Part shown: positions 34,565 through 43,518 of the stretch, piece by piece
How positions within the stretch are numbered: the first letter of the stretch is position 1
Layout of the letters: the number at the start of each line of letters is the position of its first letter
NCBI GenBank assembly: GCA_040635515.1
Contig: JBEYHY010000005.1
Location: forward strand, 434,001 to 498,000
DNA length: 64,000 nt
Direction of reading: 5' to 3'
DNA from: Prauserella_A sp040635515
GTDB lineage: Bacteria > Actinomycetota > Actinomycetes > Mycobacteriales > Pseudonocardiaceae
Position numbers and translations under genes: made by a program
Notes under the pieces: generated by a model
Told to the model about the DNA's origin: nothing
Seen by the model: only the letters and a program-made list of their open reading frames with translations
The model's database searches: none

Positions 34565-34901
34565 CCTCACCCATCCGGGTATTGATCAAAGAATCACCAG
34601 TGGTGGCAACGCTTTAACTCGTTCGTGAGTCGTTGCCCCCGAATATCGCATCAAGATCATGATCACCCCGGGTGATCGCCGCGCCGGTGGCTACCGATTG
34701 TCACCGGCGCGGACGATCACCGGCCCCGCCGGGAAACACGAAAGCCTTACGTGTTTATCCTGAAAGGATTTCAGGTAACCATCCCGCCCGCGAAGGGCTC
34801 TTTGACAGGCACATCACGGCGCTGAAAACCTGACTCTGCTTTCGAAAGCAGCAGTGCGCGCACGTTTTCCGTGTAACCAATTCCTGTTAAGGAGCCCCTC
34901 A
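34565..34901. other. Structured gene-free interval ahead of a 30-residue ORF
   Basis: This 337-bp gap holds a run of hairpins: 7-bp arms at 34605-34611/34631-34637, 7-bp arms at 34661-34667/34671-34677, 11-bp arms at 34679-34689/34702-34712, 7-bp arms at 34759-34765/34769-34775, and a 16-bp palindrome at 34836-34851. A TTGACA occurs at 34802. The first hairpins may end the DUF3830 transcript and the later ones may be a leader RNA. I recognise no known riboswitch. Confidence 0.6.
34605..34637 (+). terminator. Possible terminator of the aminotransferase-DUF3830 operon
   Basis: The arms GGCAACG and CGTTGCC are perfect 7-mers around 19 nt, 41 bp after the DUF3830 stop. No U-tract is present, so the assignment is by position. 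Confidence 0.4.
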
Positions 34902-34994
34902 ATGCAGTTCTTCGCCATGCACGCCCAGTACGGCGGCGACATCATCACCGGCCTGCTGGCGCACCTGGCGCACGTCCTCGGCTGGCTCGTCTGA
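34902..34994 (+). CDS. Putative 30-residue small protein
   Basis: The ORF encodes 30 residues beginning MQFFAMHAQYGGDIITG and ending LAHLAHVLGWLV, which could form a short amphipathic or membrane-associated helix with three His. A clear ribosome binding site AAGGAG ends 7 bases before the ATG, and a perfect 12-bp hairpin terminator follows at 35014. It lies in its own unit between the DUF3830 operon and the FAD oxidase. Function unknown. I cannot exclude that it is a regulatory leader peptide for the downstream gene. Confidence 0.55.
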   Translation: MQFFAMHAQYGGDIITGLLAHLAHVLGWLV

Positions 34995-35013
34995 GGATGA
35001 CGATGTAGTGCCA

Positions 35014-35049
35014 GGTGGGGCCGGTACGTTGGCGCGGACCGGCCCCACC
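35014..35049 (+). terminator. Strong hairpin terminator after the small ORF
   Basis: A perfect 12-bp stem (35014-35025 with 35038-35049) with a 12-nt loop, starting 20 bp after the small ORF stop and ending 79 bp before the FAD oxidase start. Confidence 0.7.
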
Positions 35050-35128
35050 CCGGCGAAAATGCCCCACCCACAATATGTGAATAGTTTTCATGGCCGTGGC
35101 TCCCATCGCCGTACTAGGCTGCTGGCCC

Positions 35129-36511
35129 ATGGGCTCCGATGGCGACGTTGCACAGAAGCTGGCCGAGATCGCCGGTAAACGGCACATCCTGACCGGCAAG
35201 GCGATTCCCGACGAGTACGCGGGCGACGAAGCACTCGTCGGCGAACGGCAGAAGCCCCGGTATGTCGCCAAACCGGCCACGGCGGAAGAGGTCGCCGCGA
35301 TACTGGCCACCGCGACGGAGCACGGCATCCCGGTCACCGCGCGCGGTTCGGGAAGCGGGCTTTCCGCGGCGGCGAGGCCATCGGCCGAGGGCATCCTGAT
35401 CTCCTTCGAGCGCATGAACGCGGTGATCGAGATCGACACCACCAACCACGTCGCCGTCGTCCAGCCGGGCGTCACACTGTCCGAATTGGACGACCTGACG
35501 GCGGAGAGCGGGCTCGGTTACACCGTCTACCCCGGCGAGATGAGCGCGAGCGTCGGCGGAAACGTCGGAACCAACGCGGGCGGCATGCGAGCCGTGAAGT
35601 ACGGCGTCACCCGCAACAACGTGCTCGGCCTCCAGGCGGCCCTTCCCACCGGCGAGATCATCCGCACCGGCGGCAAGATCGTGAAGACCTCGACCGGCTA
35701 CGACCTCACCCAGCTCATCATCGGCTCGGAGGGGACGCTCGCACTCGCCACCGAGGTGACCGTCAAACTCCATCCCCGGCTCGGCAACGGGGCCACCGTG
35801 CTCGCCCCCTTCACCGACCTCGACACCGTGATGGCCGCCGTGCCCTCCGTCGTGTCCAGTGGCATCGCCCCGCACATCCTCGAATACATCGACGCGCTCA
35901 CGATGGCGGCCATCACCTACACCGCGTCACTTTCGCTCGGCATCCCCGACGAGGTCCGCGAAGCCTCGCAGGCGTATCTCGTCGTCGGATTGGAGAACAA
36001 GGACGCGCAGCGGCTTTCCGACGACGTCGCCGCGCTCGGCGAACTGCTCACCGGACTCGGCGCGACCGACGTCTACGTGCTTGAGGGCGGCTCGGCGCGG
36101 AAGCTGATCGAGGCGAGGGAAAAGGCGTTCTGGACGGCGAAGGCGGCCGGTGCCGACGACGTCATCGACGTCGTCGTCCCCCGCTCCACGATGCCGGAAT
36201 TCCTCGCGAGGGCAAGGGAAATCGCGGGCAAGACCGAGTCCGGGGTCGTCGGCTGCGGGCACGCTGGCGACGGCAACGTGCACCTCGGCATCTTCCAGAA
36301 GGATCCGGAGAAGCGGTCGAGTCTGCTGCGCGACATCTTCGCGGTGGGCATGGAACTGGGCGGAGCCATCTCCGGTGAACACGGCATCGGTCGCGCGAAG
36401 CGCGAGTACTTCACCGAGCTGGAGGATCCTGTCAAGATCGAGCTGATGCACCGGATCAAGCAGGCATTCGATCCCAAGGGCATCCTGAACCCGGGCGTCC
36501 TCTTCGGATAG
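35129..36511 (+). CDS. FAD-linked oxidase, D-lactate/glycolate dehydrogenase (GlcD-like)
   Basis: A 460-residue VAO-type flavoprotein. The FAD-binding region includes PVTARGSGSGLSAAA, VYPGEMSASVGGNVGTNAGG and IIGSEGTLALATEVTV. The C-terminal domain has GCGHAGDGNVHLG and ISGEHGIGRAKREYF, the metal and substrate motifs of D-2-hydroxyacid dehydrogenases. It would oxidise a D-2-hydroxyacid to the 2-oxoacid. I chose ATG 35129 (MGSDGDVAQKL) because a TACTAG -10-like hexamer ends 14 bases upstream; ATG 35090 is the alternative. It runs with the TPP enzyme downstream. Confidence 0.88.
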   Translation: MGSDGDVAQKLAEIAGKRHILTGKAIPDEYAGDEALVGERQKPRYVAKPATAEEVAAILATATEHGIPVTARGSGSGLSAAARPSAEGILISFERMNAVIEIDTTNHVAVVQPGVTLSELDDLTAESGLGYTVYPGEMSASVGGNVGTNAGGMRAVKYGVTRNNVLGLQAALPTGEIIRTGGKIVKTSTGYDLTQLIIGSEGTLALATEVTVKLHPRLGNGATVLAPFTDLDTVMAAVPSVVSSGIAPHILEYIDALTMAAITYTASLSLGIPDEVREASQAYLVVGLENKDAQRLSDDVAALGELLTGLGATDVYVLEGGSARKLIEAREKAFWTAKAAGADDVIDVVVPRSTMPEFLARAREIAGKTESGVVGCGHAGDGNVHLGIFQKDPEKRSSLLRDIFAVGMELGGAISGEHGIGRAKREYFTELEDPVKIELMHRIKQAFDPKGILNPGVLFG

Positions 36512-36565
36512 CCCAGCGGGCAACGGCAGCAGGGCCACGAACGGTCCTCGGTGAGAAGGAGCATG

Positions 36566-38119
36566 ATGAACGGCGCTCAGTCCCTGATCCGCACCCTCGT
36601 CGACGCGGGCGTCGATGTGTGCTTCTCCAACCCCGGCACCTCGGAGATGCACTTCGTCGCCGCACTGGACACGGTGCCGGAGATGCGCGGGGTGCTCGGG
36701 CTCGCCGAAGGCGTCGTCACCGGCGCTGCCGACGGTTACGCCCGCATCGCGGGAAAACCGGCGGCGACCCTGTTGCACCTCGGCCCGGGGCTCGGCAACG
36801 GCCTCGCCAACCTGCACAACGCGCGCAGGGCCAGCACGCCCGTCGTCAACGTGATCGGTGACCACGCGACCTACCACAAGCGCTACGACGCACCGCTGGA
36901 GTCCGACATCGAGGCGGTCGCCGGTTCGCTCGAAGGCTGGGTGCGCCGCAGCGAGAGTTCCGCCGATGTCGGTGCCGACGCCGCTGCCGCCGTCGCGGCG
37001 GCGACGGACGCGCCTGGCAGGGTCGCCACCCTGATCCTTCCCGCCGACGTCTCGTGGAGCGAAGGGGGTGTCGTGTGTGCGCCGATCCCCGGCCGCACGC
37101 CGAAACCGGTAGCCGACACCACGGTCAAGGCCATCGCCGAAGTACTCCGTACCGGGGAGCCGACCGCGCTGCTCATCGGCGGCGCCGCGTGCGAGGAGGC
37201 CGGCCTGCGCGCGGCGAGCAGGATCGCGGCGGCGACAGGCGCGAGCGCGTTCATCGAAACCTTCCCGCGCAAGCTGGAGCGAGGCGCGGGCCTTCCTTCC
37301 ATCGACCGGCTCGGCTACCTCGCCGAACAGGTCGCCTATCAGCTCGACGGTATCCGGCAGGTGATCATCGCGGGCACGAAGTCCCCCGTGTCCTTCTTCG
37401 CCTACCCGGGCAAGGAAAGCGACCTCATCCCCGAAGGCGCCCAGGTGCACACGCTCGCCGAGGGAGCCGACGACGTGGTCACCGCGCTCACTCAGCTCGC
37501 CGATCTGGTGGCCCCCGACACCGAGCCCGTCCTCGCCCAGCCCCGGCGCCCCGAGTTGCCGAGCGGTGAGCTGACGGCGCAGAACTGGGTCGACGTGATC
37601 GGCGCGCTGCTGCCGGAGAACGCGATCATCTCCGACGAGGCCAACACGTCCGGCCTGTTGTTGCCCGCCGCGACGGCGGGCGCCCCCCGGCACGACGTGC
37701 TGACGCTCACCGGCGGTGCCATCGGGCAAGGCATCCCCGCGGCGACCGGCGCCGCGATCGCGGCGCCGGACCGTCCCGTCATCAGCCTCGAATCCGACGG
37801 GAGTGCGCTCTACACGATCTCGGCGCTGTGGACGCAGGCCCGCGAGAACCTGGACGTCACGACGGTGATCCTCAACAACAAGGCATACGCGATCCTGCGA
37901 ATGGAGTTGCAGCGCGTCGGCGCGGAGGGCTCCGGCCCCAAGGCGAACAGCCTGCTCGATCTGTCCACACCGGACCTGAACTTCGTTTCCATCGCCGAGG
38001 GGCTGGGAGTTCCCGCGACGAGGGCGACGACGGCGGAGGAGCTGGCCGAGCAGTTCGCCGCCGCGCTCGCGGAGCCGGGCCCGCACCTGATCGAAGCCAT
38101 GGTGCCGCCGCTGCTCTGA
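36566..38119 (+). CDS. TPP-dependent enzyme, acetolactate synthase/benzoylformate decarboxylase-like
   Basis: A 517-residue ThDP enzyme. The PYR domain begins NGAQSLIRTLVDAGVDVCF and carries the activating Glu in LGLAEGVVTGAADGYAR. The PP domain has ISLESDGSALYTISALWTQ, where the usual GDG reads SDG, followed by ILNNKAYAI with the metal-binding Asn. It would decarboxylate or condense a 2-oxoacid, and the upstream FAD oxidase could supply that oxoacid. Of two adjacent ATGs, the one at 36566 sits at a better distance from AAGGAG. It lies 54 bp after the oxidase gene. Confidence 0.87.
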   Translation: MNGAQSLIRTLVDAGVDVCFSNPGTSEMHFVAALDTVPEMRGVLGLAEGVVTGAADGYARIAGKPAATLLHLGPGLGNGLANLHNARRASTPVVNVIGDHATYHKRYDAPLESDIEAVAGSLEGWVRRSESSADVGADAAAAVAAATDAPGRVATLILPADVSWSEGGVVCAPIPGRTPKPVADTTVKAIAEVLRTGEPTALLIGGAACEEAGLRAASRIAAATGASAFIETFPRKLERGAGLPSIDRLGYLAEQVAYQLDGIRQVIIAGTKSPVSFFAYPGKESDLIPEGAQVHTLAEGADDVVTALTQLADLVAPDTEPVLAQPRRPELPSGELTAQNWVDVIGALLPENAIISDEANTSGLLLPAATAGAPRHDVLTLTGGAIGQGIPAATGAAIAAPDRPVISLESDGSALYTISALWTQARENLDVTTVILNNKAYAILRMELQRVGAEGSGPKANSLLDLSTPDLNFVSIAEGLGVPATRATTAEELAEQFAAALAEPGPHLIEAMVPPLL

Positions 38120-38122
38120 TCC

Positions 38123-38515
38123 TCAGCTCGCCCGGCTTGCTGGCGGTGTCGTGAGTCTCGCGATGAGCGACACCGCCATGACGAGGCAGGCCAGCGCGAC
38201 GACGAGTGTCGGCAGTCCTTCGCCGAAGGCGTCCCTCGCGACGTAGTCGAACACCGCCGTCGTGATGACGCCCGCCGCGAAGGTGAAACCGAAGGCGAGC
38301 ACGGCGCCCGCGCGGCGCCCGGGGAGGAAAGCACCGGCGACAAGGACGGCGCACAGCAGGACGTCGGGTACGAAGAACAGGTTGTCGATGGTGACGTTGT
38401 CTCTCAGGAAGAGCGTCACGAAGGTGGGTAAGGCGACGGCTATCGCGACGATGCGTCCCGCGAGCACGGTACGCGCCGCCCGTGCTGTTCTCTCTGCGCT
38501 ACTCATCCCGGTCAT
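38123..38515 (-). CDS. Small four-helix membrane protein
   Basis: A 130-residue protein with four predicted membrane segments (around residues 17-38, 45-65, 68-90 and 100-120). It is probably of the DoxX-like or small unnamed actinobacterial class, but I do not recognise the family. It ends 3 bp from the convergent TPP gene and is divergent from the MarR gene, with a perfect 9-bp inverted repeat between them, so it may be the MarR target. Confidence 0.75.
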   Translation of the reverse strand: MTGMSSAERTARAARTVLAGRIVAIAVALPTFVTLFLRDNVTIDNLFFVPDVLLCAVLVAGAFLPGRRAGAVLAFGFTFAAGVITTAVFDYVARDAFGEGLPTLVVALACLVMAVSLIARLTTPPASRAS

Positions 38516-38530
38516 TTAATCAGCACTACT

Positions 38531-38553
38531 GACGATCAGGATAACTGATCGTC
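38531..38553. promoter_or_regulatory. MarR operator candidate
   Basis: A perfect inverted repeat GACGATCAG-N5-CTGATCGTC in the divergent promoter region of the membrane protein and MarR genes, starting 15 bp from the membrane gene start. Confidence 0.65.
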
Positions 38554-38573
38554 CAGGGGGTGGACGTATCCTG

Positions 38574-39041
38574 ATGGCCATGGGTACGGAAACCCCGGCA
38601 GGGCAGCTCGCCTCGACGACCGGATACCTGATGCTGCGCCTCGGCGATCTCGTCAAAAGCCGCATCGACGATGAGCTGACCGCGTGGGACATCTCGGGTC
38701 GCGAACTGCGCGTGATGACCTTCGCGTGTGCGGGCCCGCGATCTCAGCGCGACCTCTGCGAGCACTCGGGGCTCGACCGCACGACGATGGTCGCCGTGAT
38801 CGACCGGCTGGAGAAGCTCGGCTACGCGAGGCGGGAACGCAGCGACACCGACCGGCGCAAACAGCTCGTCAGCCTCAGCGAACGCGGCACCCAGATCGTC
38901 GAGAAGGCACTGTCGAGACTGGCCGAGGCGGAGGCCGAATTCCTCGGCCCGCTGACCACCTCACAGCGACGCCAGCTCGCCACCCTGCTGTCCGCGTTGT
39001 ACACGGCGCACGACCCGGCGTGCATGGTCACCGAACCATAA
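38574..39041 (+). CDS. MarR-family transcriptional regulator
   Basis: A 155-residue winged-helix regulator. The HTH is DLCEHSGLDRTTMVAVIDRL and the wing RRERSDTDRRKQLVSLSERG, both typical MarR. A second ATG at 38580 is an alternative start. The divergent small membrane protein and the inverted repeat in between suggest it represses itself and that gene. Confidence 0.88.
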   Translation: MAMGTETPAGQLASTTGYLMLRLGDLVKSRIDDELTAWDISGRELRVMTFACAGPRSQRDLCEHSGLDRTTMVAVIDRLEKLGYARRERSDTDRRKQLVSLSERGTQIVEKALSRLAEAEAEFLGPLTTSQRRQLATLLSALYTAHDPACMVTEP

Positions 39042-39149
39042 CGCCTGTTATTCACAGGATTTTCTTGGAGTTCGTGACGCGGTTCGGGCGTTAACTGGGT
39101 AGTGGGCCGGTCGTCGGGGGATCGGCCAACTCGGCGAGGAGATCTTGCG

Positions 39150-39875
39150 ATGCTGACTACACCGCACCTGCCACAGGCGATCCACACGCGGTCGGACGCC
39201 GCGAGCGACAGAGGGCCGCGCGAGATCAACGCGGACGCCGTCGCGACGCACACCGATCCACGAACGGAACGGATGGCGTTCGCCGTGGCCGACGGGGTCG
39301 GCGATCATCTGCTCGCCGCGAGGGCGGCAAGGCTGGCCGCGAGCACGGCGGCGACGGCCGCGACCCGCTACGGCGCGGCGGGCGCGCTACTCAAAGCGCA
39401 GCGCGAACTACGTGCCCAGTTCCCGGAATCCGCGGCGGACGCCGTCGCCGTCGTCGCCGTCTTTCCCCCGGTCGGCGGCGAGGACGAGACCTGCGAACTC
39501 GCCTGGGTCGGCGACTGCCGCGCCTACCGCTGGAACGGCAACGTGCTGCACCAGATCACCGTGGATCACACACTCGCCGAATTCTGGCGCGCGCACGGCG
39601 TCACCCCTTCGCCCCGGATGGAACACATGGTCACCGATTCCGTCCGCACCGCGAAGGAAACCGACATCGGGACGGCGAGGGTCAGCGCGAGCGCGGGGCG
39701 GCTGCTGCTGAGCACGGACGGGGTGCACAAGAGCCTCGATCTCCCGCACATCAAGACCCTGCTCGCCGACGGCGTCGCGGCAGGCGAGACGGCGAAGGCG
39801 CTCGTATCGACCGCCCGCGCACTCGGCAGCGGCGACAACGCTACCGCCGTCGTCGTCGACAGGCTCATGCTGTGA
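39150..39875 (+). CDS. PP2C-family serine/threonine protein phosphatase
   Basis: A 241-residue phosphatase domain. The metal-binding acidic motifs are present as INADAV, FAVADGVGDH, ELAWVGDCRAYRW, LLLSTDGVHKSL and GSGDNATAVVV, covering the core PP2C aspartates. There is no membrane segment or sensor domain, so it is a soluble phosphatase. The ATG at 39150 follows GAGGAG. No cognate kinase lies nearby. Confidence 0.88.
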   Translation: MLTTPHLPQAIHTRSDAASDRGPREINADAVATHTDPRTERMAFAVADGVGDHLLAARAARLAASTAATAATRYGAAGALLKAQRELRAQFPESAADAVAVVAVFPPVGGEDETCELAWVGDCRAYRWNGNVLHQITVDHTLAEFWRAHGVTPSPRMEHMVTDSVRTAKETDIGTARVSASAGRLLLSTDGVHKSLDLPHIKTLLADGVAAGETAKALVSTARALGSGDNATAVVVDRLML

Positions 39876-39918
39876 GTGAGGCCGCCGGGCCGCTGCCCGG
39901 CGGCCTCACGTCACGCGA

Positions 39919-42090
39919 TCACTCGAAGATCTCGCCCTTCTCCGCTTTGTCCACAAGCGACTGTGGCGGCTCGAAGTGCGCTCCGTACCGCTGGGCCAGC
40001 TCACGAGCGCGAGCGACGAACCCGGAGAGGCCACCCTCGTACTGGTTGATGTACTGGATGACACCACCCGTCCACGGAGGGAACCCGATCCCGAAGATCG
40101 AGCCGATGTTGGCGTCCTCCACCGACGTCAGCACACCCTCGTCGAAGCACTTGACGGTTTCGAGTGCCTCGGCGAAGAGCATGCGCTCCTTGAGGTCCTC
40201 GAACGGCACCGTCGCGCTGCCGGAGTCGAACGCCTCACGAAGACCGGGCCAGATGCCCGCACGCTTGCCGTTCTCGTCGTACTCGTAGAACCCGGCACCA
40301 CCAGAGCGACCCTTACGGTCGAATTCGTCGATCATCCTGTCGATGACGCCCTCGGCGGGGTGAGCCGTCCACGTTCCGCCGGCCGCCTCCACCGCCGCAC
40401 GCGTCTCCTGCCGGATCTTGCGTGGCAGCGTCAGCGTCAGCTCGTCCATCAACTGCAGCGGCGGCGCGGGGTACCCGGCCTGGGAGCCCGCCTGCTCGAT
40501 GCTCGCGGGCTCGACGCCCTCGCCCACAGCGGCGACCGCCTCGTTGATGAACGTTCCGATGACCCTGCTCGTGAAGAAACCACGGCTGTCGTTGACGACG
40601 ATGGGGGTCTTGCGGATCTGGAGCGTGTAGTCGAAGACCTTGGCCAGCGTCGCGTCCGAGGTCTTCTCACCCCTGATGATCTCGACGAGCGGCATCTTGT
40701 CCACCGGCGAGAAGAAGTGGATGCCGATGAAGTCCTCCTGCCGCTTGACTCCCTCGGCGAGACCGGTGATCGGCAAGGTGGAGGTGTTGGAGCCGAGCAC
40801 CGCGTCGGGGTTGACGATCTCCTCGATCTCCCTGAACACCGTGTGCTTGAGTTCCTGGCTCTCGAAGACGGCCTCGATCACGAAGTCGACACCCTTGAAG
40901 TCGGCGGGGTCGGCCGTCGGCGTGATGCGGTCAAGCAGCGCCGCCGACTTCTCCTGCGTCGTCTTGCCCCGCTTGAGCGCCTTCTCCTCAAGCTTGACCG
41001 CGTACCCCTTGCCCTTCTCCGCTCCCTCCTGGGAGACGTCCTTCAGCACGACCTCGATACCGGCCTTCGCGCTGACGTAGGCGATCGCGGCACCCATCAT
41101 CCCCGCACCGAGCACACCTACCTTCTTCGCGGTGAACTTCTCGGGCCCTTCCGGCCGTGAGCCGCCGGAGTTGATGTGCTGCAGGTCGAAGAAGAAAGCC
41201 TTCGTCATGTTCTTCGCGACCTGGCCGATCACCAGGCTGGTGAAGTAACGGGTTTCGATCAGCGAGGCGGTCTCGAAGTCGACCTGCGCGCCTTCGACAG
41301 CCGCGGCGAGGATCGCCCTCGGCGCGGGCATCGGCGCGCCCTTGAGCTGCTTGCGCAGGTTCGCGGGGAACGCGGGCAGCGTCGAGGCGAAGCTCGGGTT
41401 CGAGGGCGTGCCACCGGGAATCTTGAAGCCCTTGACGTCCCATGGCTGAACGGAGGCCTCGGGGTTGGCCTTGATCCACTCCTTGGCCCTCGGCACGAGT
41501 TCATCCACTGTGGACACCAGCTCGTGCACGATGCCGAGTTCGGCCGCCTTCGCGGGCTTGTGCCGCTGGCCCTGCACGAGCACGTTCAACACGGCGTTCT
41601 GGATACCGAGCAGCCGCACGGTGCGCACGATGCCGCCGCCCCCCGGCAGCAGGCCGAGGGTGACCTCGGGCAAGCCGATGACGCTGCCCTTCACGTCGGC
41701 CGCGATGCGATGGTGGCAGGCGAGCGCGATTTCGAGTCCACCGCCCAGCGCGGCGCCGTTGATCGCCGCGACGACGGGCTTTCCGAAGGTTTCCAGCCTG
41801 CGAAGCTGTGCCTTCAGCTCGTTGCCGAGCGCGGTGACGCTTTCCGCGTCGGCAGGAGTCGCCTTGATCAGGTCGTTGAGGTCACCACCCGCGAAGAAGG
41901 TCTTCTTCGCGGAGGTGAGGACAACACCGGTGATCGAGTCGGCCTCGGCGACGAGCCGGTCGACGGTGTGCGCCATGGACTCGCGGTAGTCGGCGTTCAT
42001 CGTGTTGGCCGACTGGTTGGGGTCGTCGAGTGTCAGCACGACGATGCCGTCGCCGTCCTGTTCCCAGCGGATGGTCTTGGATTCAGTCAT
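39919..42090 (-). CDS. fadB: Fatty-acid oxidation complex alpha subunit (enoyl-CoA hydratase / 3-hydroxyacyl-CoA dehydrogenase)
   Basis: A 723-residue bifunctional protein. The N-terminal crotonase domain (about 1-200) has FFAGGDLNDL and INGAALGGGLEIALACHH. The Rossmann domain starts with VGVLGAGMMGAAIAYVSA, and the C-terminal 3HCDH domains include FFSPVDKMPLVEIIRG and VNDSRGFFTSRV. It performs steps 2 and 3 of beta-oxidation. The ATG at 42090 is 14 bp after the thiolase stop, so the two subunits form one operon. Whether it is closer to FadB or FadJ cannot be told here. Confidence 0.92.
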   Translation of the reverse strand: MTESKTIRWEQDGDGIVVLTLDDPNQSANTMNADYRESMAHTVDRLVAEADSITGVVLTSAKKTFFAGGDLNDLIKATPADAESVTALGNELKAQLRRLETFGKPVVAAINGAALGGGLEIALACHHRIAADVKGSVIGLPEVTLGLLPGGGGIVRTVRLLGIQNAVLNVLVQGQRHKPAKAAELGIVHELVSTVDELVPRAKEWIKANPEASVQPWDVKGFKIPGGTPSNPSFASTLPAFPANLRKQLKGAPMPAPRAILAAAVEGAQVDFETASLIETRYFTSLVIGQVAKNMTKAFFFDLQHINSGGSRPEGPEKFTAKKVGVLGAGMMGAAIAYVSAKAGIEVVLKDVSQEGAEKGKGYAVKLEEKALKRGKTTQEKSAALLDRITPTADPADFKGVDFVIEAVFESQELKHTVFREIEEIVNPDAVLGSNTSTLPITGLAEGVKRQEDFIGIHFFSPVDKMPLVEIIRGEKTSDATLAKVFDYTLQIRKTPIVVNDSRGFFTSRVIGTFINEAVAAVGEGVEPASIEQAGSQAGYPAPPLQLMDELTLTLPRKIRQETRAAVEAAGGTWTAHPAEGVIDRMIDEFDRKGRSGGAGFYEYDENGKRAGIWPGLREAFDSGSATVPFEDLKERMLFAEALETVKCFDEGVLTSVEDANIGSIFGIGFPPWTGGVIQYINQYEGGLSGFVARARELAQRYGAHFEPPQSLVDKAEKGEIFE

Positions 42091-42104
42091 GGTGGTAGTC
42101 GTCC

Positions 42105-43316
42105 TCACACGCGCTCGATGATCGTGGCGAGGCCCATGCCACCGCCGATGCACAACGTCACAAGGGCCCGCCTTGCCTGGCGCCGCTCCAGCTCGTCGAC
42201 CATCGTGCCGAGAATCATGGCACCGGTCGCGCCGAGCGGGTGCCCCATCGCGATGGCGCCTCCGTTGACGTTGACCTTCTCCTCGGGCAGCTTCAGGTCC
42301 TTCATCCACTTGAGCACGACGGAGGCGAACGCCTCGTTCAGCTCGAAGAGGTCGATGTCGTCGACGGTGAGCCCCGCCTTGTCGAGCACCTTCCTCGTCG
42401 CGGGAGTCGGGCCGGTGAGCATGATCGTCGGATCGGCACCGGTGACCGCGGTCGCCACGATGCGGGCCCTCGGGGCGAGCCCGATGGTCCTGCCGACCTC
42501 CTCGTTACCGACGAGCACGAGCGCGGCTCCGTCGACGATGCCGGAGGAGTTGCCGCCCGTGTGCACGTGATTGATCTTCTCGACGGAGTGGTACTTCTGG
42601 AGCGCGACGGCGTCGAAGCCGCCCATCTCGCCGATGCCCTCGAAGGACGGCTTGAGCTGCCCCAGCTTCTCGACGCTGCTGCCGGGCCTGCGGTGCTCGT
42701 CGTGATCGAGGATGGTCACGCCGTTCATGTCCTTGACCGGAACCACCGACTTGGCGAAGTAGCCGCCCGACCACGCCTGCTCGGCCAGATCCTGCGAGCG
42801 CACCGCGAAGCGGTCGACGTCCTCACGGGAGAAGCCTTCGATGGTGGCGATCAGGTCGGCACCGATACCCTGCGGCACGAAGTAGCTGTCGTAGTTGGTC
42901 GTGACGTCGGTGAACATGGCACCGCCGTCGGAACCCATCGGCACCCGCGACATCGACTCGACCCCGCCGCCGATGATCAGGTTGTCCCAGCCAGCCCTGA
43001 CCTTCTGTGCGGCCTGGTTGACCGCTTCGAGCCCGGATGCGCAGAACCGGTTGAGCTGAACACCGGCAACCGTGTCCGGCAGCCCGCCCGCGATCGCCGC
43101 CGCTCGCGCGATGTCGGCGCCCTGATCGCCGATGGGAGAAACGACGCCGAGGACGATGTCGTCGATCAGCGCTGGGTCGAGGCCGGCGTGACGCGCCTTG
43201 AGCTCGTCGATCAGCCCGACGACGAGGTCGATCGGTTTGGTCCCGTGCAGGGCTCCGCCCTTGTTCTTGCCACGAGGCGTGCGGATGGCCTCGTAGATGA
43301 ACGCCTCTGTACTCAC
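42105..43316 (-). CDS. fadA: Acetyl-CoA C-acyltransferase (thiolase, beta subunit)
   Basis: A 403-residue thiolase completing beta-oxidation. The acylated Cys is in QLNRFCASGLEAVN, the His in AIAMGHPLGATGAM, and the second active-site Cys in VTLCIGGGMGLA. The GTG at 43316 (STEAFIYEAIRTPRG) is chosen, with AAGGA upstream and homologous thiolases starting here. It heads the operon with the fadB-like gene and is divergent from the double-TetR regulator. Confidence 0.92.
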   Translation of the reverse strand: MSTEAFIYEAIRTPRGKNKGGALHGTKPIDLVVGLIDELKARHAGLDPALIDDIVLGVVSPIGDQGADIARAAAIAGGLPDTVAGVQLNRFCASGLEAVNQAAQKVRAGWDNLIIGGGVESMSRVPMGSDGGAMFTDVTTNYDSYFVPQGIGADLIATIEGFSREDVDRFAVRSQDLAEQAWSGGYFAKSVVPVKDMNGVTILDHDEHRRPGSSVEKLGQLKPSFEGIGEMGGFDAVALQKYHSVEKINHVHTGGNSSGIVDGAALVLVGNEEVGRTIGLAPRARIVATAVTGADPTIMLTGPTPATRKVLDKAGLTVDDIDLFELNEAFASVVLKWMKDLKLPEEKVNVNGGAIAMGHPLGATGAMILGTMVDELERRQARRALVTLCIGGGMGLATIIERV

Positions 43317-43518
43317 TCCAAGGTTCCTTCCTCGCCCAACGGAGACTGACCTCTTGCTAATCTCTACTAACATAATCCCGGTTGCGGGGCCGATGTCAAC
43401 GTTGCCTCCACGTCACGTCAGCCATCACACATCAGCAGGAACAGGACAGAAACAGCCCGCCGTCCAGCACGCGGCATTGGTTTCCGACGTCACGAGGTCG
43501 GCTAGAGTGAGTTCACGT

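Noticed and set aside
34565..34901. Known riboswitch (for example the c-di-AMP ydaO type)
   Set aside because: Several stems exist, but I could not match the conserved bases of any riboswitch class, and the downstream genes are not typical targets.
35927..38086. Leftward open frame of about 720 codons
   Set aside because: Antisense shadow of the FAD oxidase and TPP enzyme genes, with low-complexity Arg/Gly sequence and no domain.
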